This document shows, piece by piece, positions 52,951-64,000 of a DNA stretch of 64,000 nt. Within the stretch, counting starts at the first letter, position 1, and each line of letters begins with the position of its first letter. Position numbers and translations under genes: made by a program. The stretch comes from Bradyrhizobium sp. LHD-71 (GTDB lineage: Bacteria; Pseudomonadota; Alphaproteobacteria; Rhizobiales; Xanthobacteraceae): contig NZ_JAVIFX010000035.1 of assembly GCF_031157255.1 (NCBI RefSeq), positions 1-64,000 on the forward strand. The letters run 5' to 3'. Below the pieces are notes generated by a model. That model saw only the letters and a program-made list of their open reading frames with translations. It ran no database searches and had not been told where the DNA came from.

Positions 52951-53676
52951 ATGAATGCAAAAAAATATGTGGCCGAAGCGATCGGTACGTTCTGGTTGAC
53001 ATTTGCGGGATGCGGCAGCGCCGTCATCGCCGCGGCGTTTCCGCAAGTCGGCATCGGGCTCGTCGGCGTGTCACTGGCATTCGGATTGAGCGTCGTGACG
53101 ATGGCTTATGCGATTGGCCATATTTCCGGTTGCCACCTCAATCCCGCGGTAACTGTGGGCCTGGCCGCCGGCGGTCGTTTCCCGACCGGACAGATCCTGC
53201 CCTATGTCATTGCGCAGGTGGTAGGTGCGGTTGTCGCCGCCGCGCTACTCTATGTGATTGCGAGCGGAGCCGCCGGGTTCGATGTGGCCAAGGGCTTTGC
53301 TTCGAATGGCTATGGTGAGCATTCACCGGGCCAGTACAGCCTTCTCGCGTGCCTCCTGATGGAAATCGTGATGACGATGATGTTCCTCTTCATCATCATG
53401 GGCGCTACCCACGGCAGCGCGCCGGCAGGCTTTGCGCCGCTGGCGATCGGGCTTGCGCTTGTCTTGATCCATCTGGTCAGCATCCCGGTCACCAACACGT
53501 CGGTCAATCCCGCGCGCAGCACAGGCCCGGCGCTGTTTGTCGGCGGATGGGCGATCAGCCAGCTCTGGCTGTTCTGGGTTGCGCCGCTGATCGGCGGCGT
53601 GCTTGGCGGCATCATCTACCGCTGGCTCAGCGAGACGCAGGACGCGGCCGTCGTAGGTGACCGGCAGCCAGTCTGA
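52951..53676 (+). CDS. aqpZ: Aquaporin Z
   Basis: 241 residues, six transmembrane helices plus two half-helices. The two NPA boxes are [17 protein letters not shown] and [15 protein letters not shown]. Selectivity-filter residues fit a water channel rather than a glycerol facilitator (His in the fifth helix [13 protein letters not shown], Cys/Thr near the second NPA, Arg after NPA). It is an inner-membrane channel for osmotic water flow. It is divergent from the GNAT gene with a 198-bp gap and followed by a strong bidirectional terminator. Confidence 0.96.
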   Translation: MNAKKYVAEAIGTFWLTFAGCGSAVIAAAFPQVGIGLVGVSLAFGLSVVTMAYAIGHISGCHLNPAVTVGLAAGGRFPTGQILPYVIAQVVGAVVAAALLYVIASGAAGFDVAKGFASNGYGEHSPGQYSLLACLLMEIVMTMMFLFIIMGATHGSAPAGFAPLAIGLALVLIHLVSIPVTNTSVNPARSTGPALFVGGWAISQLWLFWVAPLIGGVLGGIIYRWLSETQDAAVVGDRQPV

Positions 53677-53723
53677 CCTGGCTTCGCCGGGCGCGGCCCG
53701 GCTTTGCCCCGCGGGGATAAAAA

Positions 53724-53767
53724 AAGGCGGCGTTCCAGGTTTTCTGGAACGCCGCCTTGATTTTTTT
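53724..53767. terminator. Bidirectional intrinsic terminator between aqpZ and katG
   Basis: AAGGCGGCGTTCCAG and CTGGAACGCCGCCTT form a perfect 15-bp stem with a 5-base loop. It has TTTTTTT downstream and AAAAAA upstream, so it can stop both convergent transcripts. Confidence 0.93.
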
Positions 53768-53842
53768 CGGGAGCAGGCGCCACCCCTCACGGCTCACTTG
53801 GGGGCTGAGCTCCAAGTGAGCGTGAGCGAGTGGGCGAATGCC

Positions 53843-56078
<2,236 letters not shown>

Positions 56079-56135
56079 GCCATGCATCCTATCAGGTGAA
56101 ATTGACTCTAATGATCGCTGCAATAAGATATTTTG

Positions 56136-57068
56136 ATGATCCACGTCACCCTCAAACAGCTCCTCTATTTCGATGCGCTGGCGGGTCATTGCCACTTCGG
56201 ACGGGCGGCGGAAGCGTGTGCGATCTCTCAGCCCGCCCTGTCCATGCAGATCAAGGAACTCGAGGAGACTCTGGGTGGTGTGCTCCTCGAGCGGGGCGCA
56301 CGACAAGTCAGGCTGACGCGATTCGGCGAGGAGGTCGCAGGGCGCGTCCGCGACATCCTGCGCTCGGTCGATGAACTCGGGGACTTCGCGCGTGCGTCGC
56401 GCGACCGGCTGGCGGGCCGGCTGCGCATCGGAATGATCCCGACGATTGCGCCGTATCTGTTGCCCACGATCATCGACAACCTCACGCGGATGCATCCCGA
56501 ACTCGAGATCCATGTTCGCGAGACAATGACGCCGAAGCTGATCCAGGAGCTCGCGGAAGGTCGGCTCGACACGGCGATCGTCGCTTTGCCGGTGTCCGAA
56601 CCTTCGCTTGCCGAGGCCGTCCTGTTCTCGGAAAATTTTCTGCTGGTTCGGCCCGGCGAGGATGCGGGGACGCCGGTGCCCTCAGCCGAGAAGCTGCGCG
56701 AAATGCGGCTGCTGCTCCTGGAAGAGGGGCACTGTTTTCGCGATCAGGCTCTGTCGTTCTGCAACATGCAGTCACAGCCGCCACGGGAGGTGCTCGACGC
56801 GAGCTCGCTGTCCACGCTCGTGCAAATGGTTGGCGCCGGCATCGGCGTTACCTTGATCCCTGAAATGGCTGTCGCCGTGGAGACGCGCTCGGCGCCCGTG
56901 TCTGTCGTCCGCTTCAAGAACCCGCAGCCGTCGCGAACCATCGGCATGGTCTGGCGCAAGACAAGCCCGCTGGCGAGGCAGCTTCGGCAGATTTCTGAAG
57001 TGGTTTGTCTCTCTGCCGACGTGCTGCGCAAGCGACGTCCGCGACCATCGTCGTCGCGCAAGCGCTGA
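56136..57068 (+). CDS. oxyR: Hydrogen-peroxide sensor OxyR
   Basis: 310 residues from ATG 56136. The N-terminal LysR helix-turn-helix is ISQPALSMQIKELEETLGG. The peroxide-sensing pair is present as Cys200 and Cys209 in LLEEGHCFRDQALSFCN, matching E. coli Cys199/Cys208, so redox switching by disulfide formation is expected. The Thr100-type peroxide site region is IGMIPTIAPYLLP. It is divergent from katG. The gene ends in a basic tail. Confidence 0.96.
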   Translation: MIHVTLKQLLYFDALAGHCHFGRAAEACAISQPALSMQIKELEETLGGVLLERGARQVRLTRFGEEVAGRVRDILRSVDELGDFARASRDRLAGRLRIGMIPTIAPYLLPTIIDNLTRMHPELEIHVRETMTPKLIQELAEGRLDTAIVALPVSEPSLAEAVLFSENFLLVRPGEDAGTPVPSAEKLREMRLLLLEEGHCFRDQALSFCNMQSQPPREVLDASSLSTLVQMVGAGIGVTLIPEMAVAVETRSAPVSVVRFKNPQPSRTIGMVWRKTSPLARQLRQISEVVCLSADVLRKRRPRPSSSRKR

Positions 57069-57084
57069 TCGTGAATGGCGTTCT

Positions 57085-57234
57085 AAAGCATGATGAGTTT
57101 GGTTGGGCTCTGCCGTCATGGCCGCGTAGGCGGACATTCAGTACTCCGCAGCATTTGCGATAAGAACGCTGCGGCTCTGCGATGCGGGATTCCCGATTCT
57201 TATAGGGAGCGAAGCGACGCCGTTCTTCGAATGG
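57085..57234. repeat. CATGATGAGTTTGG-leader repeat plus GAAGCGACGCCGTTCTTCGA fragment
   Basis: AAAGCATGATGAGTTTGG matches the leaders at 19606 and 31951. The palindromic part here is diverged (GCCGTCATGGCCGCGTAGGC, then CGCAGC...GCTGCG). From about 57203, GGAGCGAAGCGACGCCGTTC repeats part of the element at 44274-44402. It fills the gap between the convergent oxyR and CPBP genes. Confidence 0.6.
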
Positions 57235-58002
57235 CTATGAGGATGACGTTGAAAGCGTGGCATCCTCAGCGCGCAATCGGCGATCCTTGGAGCGAGATCG
57301 TGCAAACGCCTGCAGCACCCAGGCTCCCAGCAGAAGCAGGCCGACGTAAAGCAATCGCGCAGTGAGCGGATCGGACCGCCAGGCCACACCTGGAATGATG
57401 TTGCTGTTGATCCAGTTGAACAGGCCGTGTGCGAGAGCCAGAGCCCAGATGGGCGCGCCGTACCATCGGGCCGTCCCGAAAAGCACGCCGAGCGCTGCGG
57501 AGGTGAGCATCAGTTCCCATCCCTGATGCAGATGATAGAGGCCGAATCCGGCCGCGCCCCCGAAGATCGCACAACCGGGACGTCCGGCCATAGCCCGCAT
57601 CCAGAGACCCCGAAACCAGAGTTCTTCCGCCAGCGCGATCATGACCACCTGTTGCGCCAAGAGAAGCAAAAGGGCGGGAATGGAATTGGGTCTGCCCCAG
57701 CCCAACTGTGCGGTCGCAAAGCGAGCCAGTTCCGCGATCAGAAGGACGCCGGCTGCAAGGACGAGTCCGGTGGCGAGGCTATCGTTTCGGCCGTCGTCTC
57801 CAGCAGGGAATTGCTCCTGCAATATGAAGGCGATGAAAAGCTGGGCCAACGAGATAGCCTGGAAAACCAGGCGCACGCCTTCGCGTTCCAACGGAATAAT
57901 CGATAGCCCGATGAGCCACAGCAGGATCGCGGTCGGCGCGAATGACGCCACAACAAGCCAGGCGGGCGGTGCAGTCGGACGATCCATCACCAACTTTTGC
58001 AT
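57235..58002 (-). CDS. CPBP-family (Abi/Rce1-like) intramembrane metalloprotease
   Basis: 255 residues from ATG 58002; ATG 58020 and 57987 are alternatives. About seven hydrophobic segments. The glutamate motif is LAEELWFRGLWMRAM (EExxxR-like), the first His is in YHLHQGWELM and the second in ALAHGLFNWINSN, the expected zinc or catalytic residues of the family. Bacterial members include CAAX-protease-like and bacteriocin-immunity proteins; the substrate here is unknown. It is divergent from a small immunity-like gene (139-bp gap), and the local sequence is less GC-rich than its surroundings. Confidence 0.88.
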   Translation of the reverse strand: MQKLVMDRPTAPPAWLVVASFAPTAILLWLIGLSIIPLEREGVRLVFQAISLAQLFIAFILQEQFPAGDDGRNDSLATGLVLAAGVLLIAELARFATAQLGWGRPNSIPALLLLLAQQVVMIALAEELWFRGLWMRAMAGRPGCAIFGGAAGFGLYHLHQGWELMLTSAALGVLFGTARWYGAPIWALALAHGLFNWINSNIIPGVAWRSDPLTARLLYVGLLLLGAWVLQAFARSRSKDRRLRAEDATLSTSSS

Positions 58003-58141
58003 GTTGATAGGCTCTCGCAAGCGTAAAGAAATTCAAGCGTCCTGCAATTGCCCACAACTCGCTCGATTTCGGAGTGGATTGTTTTTGAAGCGCTCAGCGG
58101 TTCGCGACAATCGATCTCAACTTCGGGAAACTGTACACCCC

Positions 58142-58573
58142 ATGCCGCGCGATCTGGCCATCTCATGTGAAGGCATGGACTGTAAGCCCCTTCTGAGCGA
58201 ATGGCGTTGGCTTGTGCCGTCAGATGCGATCCCACTGATGATCGGTATTTTCGGCGACTGGATCTTTGGCGCGCCTGATGGATCGCATTGGCATCTCGAC
58301 TTGCTCGAAGGTCAGTTTCAACAAGTCGCCAGAGATTCCACCGAGTTCAACGCCAGGAAGCGCGAAGAAAAATATCGCGATGAATGGTTTGGTGCGAACT
58401 GGGCCGATATTGCACTCGCCAAAGGCTTTCTTCCGAACGCCGACGAGTGCCTGGGCTGGAAGATTGCGCCTGTCCTGGGCGGCCCATTTTCCGTCGAGAA
58501 CATGCAGGTGTTCTCGCTGATCGTGTATCAGCGTCTTAATGGGCAGCTTTTCCGGCAACTGTCACAAAAGTGA
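58142..58573 (+). CDS. DUF1851 (Tdi1 immunity-like) protein
   Basis: 143 residues from ATG 58142; ATG 58175 (MDCKPLLSEWRWLVP) is an alternative. No good ribosome site is seen at either. The conserved core runs from GIFGDWIFGAPDGSHWHLDL to DECLGWKIAPVLGGPFSVEN and ends VYQRLNGQLFRQL. This matches the C-terminal domain of Tdi1, the immunity protein against a type VI secretion DNase toxin in Agrobacterium. No toxin or T6SS gene lies nearby, so it is probably an orphan immunity gene or a domain with another function. Confidence 0.8.
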   Translation: MPRDLAISCEGMDCKPLLSEWRWLVPSDAIPLMIGIFGDWIFGAPDGSHWHLDLLEGQFQQVARDSTEFNARKREEKYRDEWFGANWADIALAKGFLPNADECLGWKIAPVLGGPFSVENMQVFSLIVYQRLNGQLFRQLSQK

Positions 58574-58578
58574 ATCCT

Positions 58579-58611
58579 CGTCGTCATGTCCGCGAAAGCG
58601 GGATGACGACG
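58579..58611. repeat. Short TCGTCGTCATGTCCGC...GCGGGATGACGACGA hairpin
   Basis: TCGTCGTCATGTCCGC and GCGGGATGACGACGA pair with a GAAA loop and one bulge. It is a minimal form of the window's GTCATCC...GGATGAC repeat class and may terminate the DUF1851 gene. Confidence 0.6.
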
Positions 58612-58656
58612 AGCAAAGTGGCATCGACCTTGCCGACCCGATCGCGTCATGCTGGT

Positions 58657-59412
58657 TCACACGCCTAGCGTGCCGGCTTTGGCTGCGGCGTAGCGCTCGG
58701 TAATCTTCGTCCAGTTGACCGTATTCCACCATGCATTGAGGTAGTCGGCGCGGCGGTTCTGGTAGTTGAGATAGTAAGCGTGCTCCCATACGTCGTTGCC
58801 GAACAGCGCGCGCTTGCCGTCCATGATCGGGGTGTCCTGATTGGGACGCGCTTCTATCGCGAGCTTGCCGTCCTTGTCGACGGTGACGAACACCCAGCCC
58901 GAGCCGAACACGCCAAGCCCTTTGGCATTGACGTCGCTCTTCATCTTGTCGACGCCACCGAGATCACGGTCGATCGCCGTGAGCACATCGCTTGAAGGCT
59001 TGCCGCCGCTCGGGCTCATGATCTCCCAGAACATGGTGTGGTTGGCGTGGCCGCCCATATTGTTGCGGACGCCGGTGCGGATGGCCTCCGGCACGGCGTT
59101 GAGATTGGCCAGCACCTCCGTCATGGGTTTCTCGGCAATCTGCGGATTGTCCTTGGCGAAATTGTTCAGGCTGTTGACGTAGGCCTGATGATGCCGGGTG
59201 TAGTGGATCTCCATGGTCCGCGCATCGATATGGGGCTCCAGCGCGTTGTAAGCGTAACCGAGCGATGGAAGCTTGAATGGACCCGTCGGCGCTGCCGGAG
59301 CGGCAGCAGGCGCCGCGCCGCCGCCCTGAGCGAGCGCGCGAGGCGGCACTGTAGCGATAGCGGCAAGGCCGGCGGCGGCGCCAAGCAGATGGCGGCGGGA
59401 GATCGGGGACAT
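58657..59412 (-). CDS. Mn/Fe superoxide dismutase with Tat signal
   Basis: 251 residues from ATG 59412, with AAGGA at 8-base spacing. The N-terminus is a twin-arginine signal (SPISRRHLLGAAAGLAAIAT, then PPRALAQ), followed by an Ala/Pro linker to about residue 43. The catalytic domain has the metal ligands in MEIHYTRHHQAYV, GGHANHTMFWEIM (a Mn-type signature) and NDVWEHAYYLNYQNRR. It should be exported folded with its metal and protect the periplasm from superoxide. Most relatives lack a leader. Mn versus Fe cannot be decided by eye. Confidence 0.93.
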   Translation of the reverse strand: MSPISRRHLLGAAAGLAAIATVPPRALAQGGGAAPAAAPAAPTGPFKLPSLGYAYNALEPHIDARTMEIHYTRHHQAYVNSLNNFAKDNPQIAEKPMTEVLANLNAVPEAIRTGVRNNMGGHANHTMFWEIMSPSGGKPSSDVLTAIDRDLGGVDKMKSDVNAKGLGVFGSGWVFVTVDKDGKLAIEARPNQDTPIMDGKRALFGNDVWEHAYYLNYQNRRADYLNAWWNTVNWTKITERYAAAKAGTLGV

Positions 59413-59547
59413 CGAAATCATCCTTCATAGTTCGTTCCGAATGTTGCGGCTGTCGTCGAGGTCAACGCAAACCGCCCGACAAAGCAGCTTAAGACTTTGT
59501 TCTGAGACTACGAACAAAGGCTCTTCACAGTTCCGTGCGCGGCTGCA

Positions 59548-59717
59548 CCAGTGCCGCCGATTTGAAACTCCTGCACCACCTGCGGCGAGCGCGTGCCAGG
59601 AATTTCAAATCGAAAAGCGGCACTGGAATCATATCCTTGCTAGTGTTCCTTATGTTTCCGAAGTTCGCATGTAGAGTGTGCCGCGAAGTGATGCGGACTT
59701 CGGAAACGGAACACTAA
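59548..59717. repeat. Double-hairpin element, copy E (third stem version)
   Basis: Hairpin 1 (59548-59626) has CCAGTGCCG/CGGCACTGG and CGATTTGAAA/TTTCAAATCG with an AAAA bulge on the 3' side. Even the terminal tetranucleotide has changed in a paired fashion, to CCAG/CTGG. The linker is AATCATATCCTTG. Hairpin 2 (59640-59717) has CTAGTGTTCC/GGAACACTAA and GTTTCCGAAGT/ACTTCGGAAAC with a TTAT bulge on the 5' side. It lies upstream of sod and downstream of pnp. Confidence 0.88.
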
Positions 59718-59749
59718 CCGCGCATATCGCTGCGGTGAAATCGCGCGGC

Positions 59750-59784
59750 AAAAGCAAAAAGGGCGGCTCATGAAGCCGCCCTTT
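59750..59784 (-). terminator. Intrinsic terminator of pnp
   Basis: On the minus strand AAAGGGCGGCT and AGCCGCCCTTT pair around 5 bases, followed by TTGCTTTTGC. It is 22 bp past the pnp stop. Confidence 0.88.
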
Positions 59785-59805
59785 CGAGTTAGAGACGCGC
59801 GGCCG

Positions 59806-61944
<2,139 letters not shown>

Positions 61945-62154
61945 TTCGTCTTTCTTTCATGCGTTCGCGAAAACGACGAAAGCCATGAGCAAGACGGCAA
62001 AATGCTGATCCCGACGGCTGCGTCATGAGATCAGAATTTGGCGATCCTGCCATGGCTCTCTTCCCTCGCGGAAGATGCGGACGGTCTTGGTCCGCGCAAG
62101 ACGGGGCTCCTTCCCGTCACCGCCCGATCGCCGGATTGCCATCGAGCGCAGCCA

Positions 62155-62176
62155 GCGGGCCACCAAAACGGCCCGC
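62155..62176 (-). other. Stem-loop between rpsO and pnp
   Basis: GCGGGCC and GGCCCGC pair around GTTTTGGT (minus strand), 18 bp after the rpsO stop. There is no T-run, so it looks like an RNA-processing or attenuating hairpin rather than a full terminator. In E. coli this spacer carries a terminator and an RNase III site that control pnp. Confidence 0.5.
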
Positions 62177-62193
62177 TTCATCCTTGGAGCACG

Positions 62194-62463
62194 TCAGCGG
62201 CGGATGTTGAGCCGCTCGATCAGCGCCTTGTAGCGCTTCTCGTCAGTCCTCTTCAGGTAGTCGAGCAGCGAGCGCCGCGTCGAAACGAGCTTCAAGAGGC
62301 CGCGCCGCGAATGATTGTCCTTCGCGTGGGTCTTGAAATGCTCGGTCAGATTGTTGATGCGTTCCGAAAGGATCGCGACCTGGACCTCGGGCGAGCCGGT
62401 GTCGTTGGCCTTGGTTGCATTCGTCTTGATGACTTCCGCTTTACGCGTCGCGGTAATCGACAT
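62194..62463 (-). CDS. rpsO: 30S ribosomal protein S15
   Basis: 89 residues from ATG 62463 ([20 protein letters not shown]), the standard S15 length. The motif [20 protein letters not shown] and the end [20 protein letters not shown] are the rRNA-binding helices that contact 16S helix 22. The gene starts 2 bp after truB, so it is read from the rbfA-truB transcript as well as any internal promoter. Confidence 0.98.
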   Translation of the reverse strand: MSITATRKAEVIKTNATKANDTGSPEVQVAILSERINNLTEHFKTHAKDNHSRRGLLKLVSTRRSLLDYLKRTDEKRYKALIERLNIRR

Positions 62464-62465
62464 CG

Positions 62466-63524
62466 TCAAACACCTTCATGTCGGAGCGGACTGGCAACCA
62501 GCCCGTTCAGGTTGAACACGCGCTTGGGGATGAGTTCGCCATTGCCAAGTTCGGCGAGGGCCAGAAGCCGTCCGCCGACGGTGACATAGACTGTGCCGCT
62601 CGAATTGGGCGCATCCCGTCCGCGCAACAAAACGGCCTGACCCCGGTGGAGTCTTGCCGCATCAGCCCGTGTGACGGCCAGTGCCGGGATGTCGTCCAGC
62701 GCGGTCTCAACGGGCAAAAGCGCGTCGGCGAGGTTCCCCTCGCCGGACGCGGCTCTATGACATACCGCCTCCAGTTCTTCCAGCGGAATCATGTCTCTTT
62801 CATCAAACGGGCCGCAGGCGGTGCGCCGCAGCGCGCTGACGTGGCCGAAACAGCCGAGCAGGCGGCCCATGTCGCGCGCCAGGGAGCGGACATAGGTCCC
62901 CTTGCCGCACTCCGCCTCGAACACGGTGTGATCGCTATCTGGCTGTTCCGAAAGGATTAATTCGTGGATCTCGACCGGACGCGGCTTCAGTTCGACAGCC
63001 TCCCCCTCGCGGGCGAGGTCGTAGGCCCGCTCGCCCTGGATCTTGATCGCGGAGTACTGCGGGGGAACCTGCTCGATCAGCCCGGTGAAGCGTGGCAGCA
63101 GGACCTGGATCGCATCGGCGGAGGGGCGGGCCTCGCTTGTCGCAACCGGCCGGCCTTCTGAATCATCGGTGTCGCGCTCTTCGCCCCAGCGCACCGTAAA
63201 GCGGTAGCGCTTGCGGCCGTCCATCACGAACGGCACGGTCTTGGTCGCTTCGCCAAGCGCAATCGGCAAGCCGCCGGAGGCGAGCGGGTCGAGCGTTCCG
63301 GCGTGGCCGGCCCGCTTGGCGGAAAACAGCCGCTTCACCACCGCGACAGCGTGAGTCGACGTCATGCCGACGGGCTTGTCGAGCACCACCCACCCGTGCA
63401 CGTCACGTTTGTCGCGCTTCTTCTGCCGCGGCCTGTCTTTGCCCCTGTCGTGGCTCGTATCTTGGCCGGCATCCTGGCCTTCGGCCGGCGGCCGCGTGAG
63501 GCTATCGGTGTCGTTTTCGATCAT
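62466..63524 (-). CDS. truB: tRNA pseudouridine(55) synthase TruB
   Basis: 352 residues. The first 40 are a charged, disordered extension. The catalytic Asp79 lies in [20 protein letters not shown]. Other TruB motifs are [39 protein letters not shown] and [19 protein letters not shown]. It makes pseudouridine 55 in the T-loop of tRNAs. It overlaps rbfA by 4 bp. Confidence 0.96.
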   Translation of the reverse strand: MIENDTDSLTRPPAEGQDAGQDTSHDRGKDRPRQKKRDKRDVHGWVVLDKPVGMTSTHAVAVVKRLFSAKRAGHAGTLDPLASGGLPIALGEATKTVPFVMDGRKRYRFTVRWGEERDTDDSEGRPVATSEARPSADAIQVLLPRFTGLIEQVPPQYSAIKIQGERAYDLAREGEAVELKPRPVEIHELILSEQPDSDHTVFEAECGKGTYVRSLARDMGRLLGCFGHVSALRRTACGPFDERDMIPLEELEAVCHRAASGEGNLADALLPVETALDDIPALAVTRADAARLHRGQAVLLRGRDAPNSSGTVYVTVGGRLLALAELGNGELIPKRVFNLNGLVASPLRHEGV

Positions 63525-63934
63525 TCCGGCTTGTCCAGATCCTTCTTGACTGCGGGTGTCTGCAGCAATCTTTCGATGCGTTCCGCCTCGTCGAACCGTT
63601 CGTCGGCGCGGAAGCGGATATCAGGCGCAAATTTCAGATTGACCCGATGGGCGATCTCGCCGCGCAGATATTTTCTGTTGCGCTCGAGCGCTGCGACAAC
63701 GTCGCCGACATCGCCGCCGCCGAGCGGCATGATGTAGATCGTCGCGAGCTTGAGGTCGGCCGTCATGCGCACCTCGGGCACGGTGACGAGCCGTCCCTCG
63801 AGCACCGGGTCGTGCACATTGCCTTGGGCAAGAATGTCCGAGATCGCATGACGCACGAGCTCGCCGACCCGCAACTGTCGTTGCGAGCCGGCCGGCGACG
63901 ATGCGGACACTCGGCCGCGTTGGTGGCGAGGCAT
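63521..63934 (-). CDS. rbfA: Ribosome-binding factor A
   Basis: 137 residues from ATG 63934 ([20 protein letters not shown]); a TTG at 63949 is open but unlikely. One KH-like fold: [20 protein letters not shown] at the start, [20 protein letters not shown] in the middle and [20 protein letters not shown] near the end. It binds immature 30S subunits and aids 16S 5'-end maturation, important in the cold. infB would be expected just upstream, beyond the window edge. Confidence 0.96.
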   Translation of the reverse strand: MPRHQRGRVSASSPAGSQRQLRVGELVRHAISDILAQGNVHDPVLEGRLVTVPEVRMTADLKLATIYIMPLGGGDVGDVVAALERNRKYLRGEIAHRVNLKFAPDIRFRADERFDEAERIERLLQTPAVKKDLDKPE

Positions 63935-64000
63935 CTTTCGCAAATCCAATGATCGTCACCATCCGCGACAAGCGGACGATGAGTTAATCCATCTCCAAAC

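Larger units (their letters stand above)
59413..59805. other. Gap between sod and pnp, mostly repeat
   Basis: The interval contains the sod upstream region (59413-59547), double-hairpin copy E (59548-59717) and the pnp terminator. No protein-coding frame is credible. Confidence 0.6.

Overview
The window is a high-GC, gene-dense stretch of an alphaproteobacterial chromosome. Several traits point to the Bradyrhizobium/Rhodopseudomonas/Nitrobacter group (Nitrobacteraceae): an Irr regulator with a heme regulatory motif, a DivL-type kinase, the rpoN-hpf-ptsN cluster, mutM next to ubiE-ubiB-coaBC-dut, and many small palindromic intergenic repeats of the kind common in that family. The genus cannot be fixed from sequence reading alone. 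About 50 protein genes, one tRNA gene and a rich set of small repeats are supported. I see no prophage, integrase, transposase, CRISPR array or rRNA.

Layout. 1-2.3 kb: the end of rpoN, then hpf and ptsN. 2.5-3.3 kb: a DUF1150 gene and an Hsp20 gene, minus strand. 3.5-9.5 kb: ugpBAEC (glycerol-3-phosphate ABC importer) and a class III CoA-transferase, minus strand. 9.8 kb: tRNA-Ala(GGC). 10-16.7 kb: a TIGR02300-family gene divergent from aroA-cmk-rpsA, then sppA, ihfB and a LapA-domain gene. 16.8-22 kb: trpF-trpB-trpA-accD-folC. 22-24.7 kb: a LysR regulator divergent from a RidA/Old-Yellow-Enzyme pair. 24.8-37.5 kb: a minus-strand block reading divL, tsaE-kinase fusion, pilZ, murU-like, addB, addA, trxA. 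37.7-42.4 kb (minus): Rrf2, dut, coaBC with an extra N-terminal ribbon-helix-helix domain, ubiB, ubiE. 42.7-47.7 kb: mutM, a repeat-rich non-coding 1-kb stretch, a MoeB/ThiF protein, a GFA protein, a hydroxyacid dehydrogenase and an SH3 protein. 47.8-51.6 kb: irr divergent from fabA-fabB-fabI. 51.7-59.4 kb: GST, GNAT, aqpZ, katG divergent from oxyR, a CPBP protease divergent from a DUF1851 gene, and a Tat-exported superoxide dismutase. 59.8-64 kb (minus): rbfA-truB-rpsO-pnp.

Most genes are housekeeping: amino-acid and fatty-acid synthesis, CoA and ubiquinone synthesis, translation, recombination and oxidative defence. The most unusual signals are (a) a ~170-bp double-hairpin element in four full copies and one partial copy. 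Its stems differ in sequence between copies but stay paired, and its bulges and linker are conserved. (b) An in-frame FitA-like DNA-binding domain on the CoA-synthesis enzyme CoaBC, with a palindrome just upstream. (c) A DivL kinase whose acceptor His is Tyr, translationally coupled to a TsaE-sugar kinase fusion in a block with PilZ and MurU-like genes. (d) Three consecutive related perfect or near-perfect hairpins in a 1-kb non-coding stretch after mutM.
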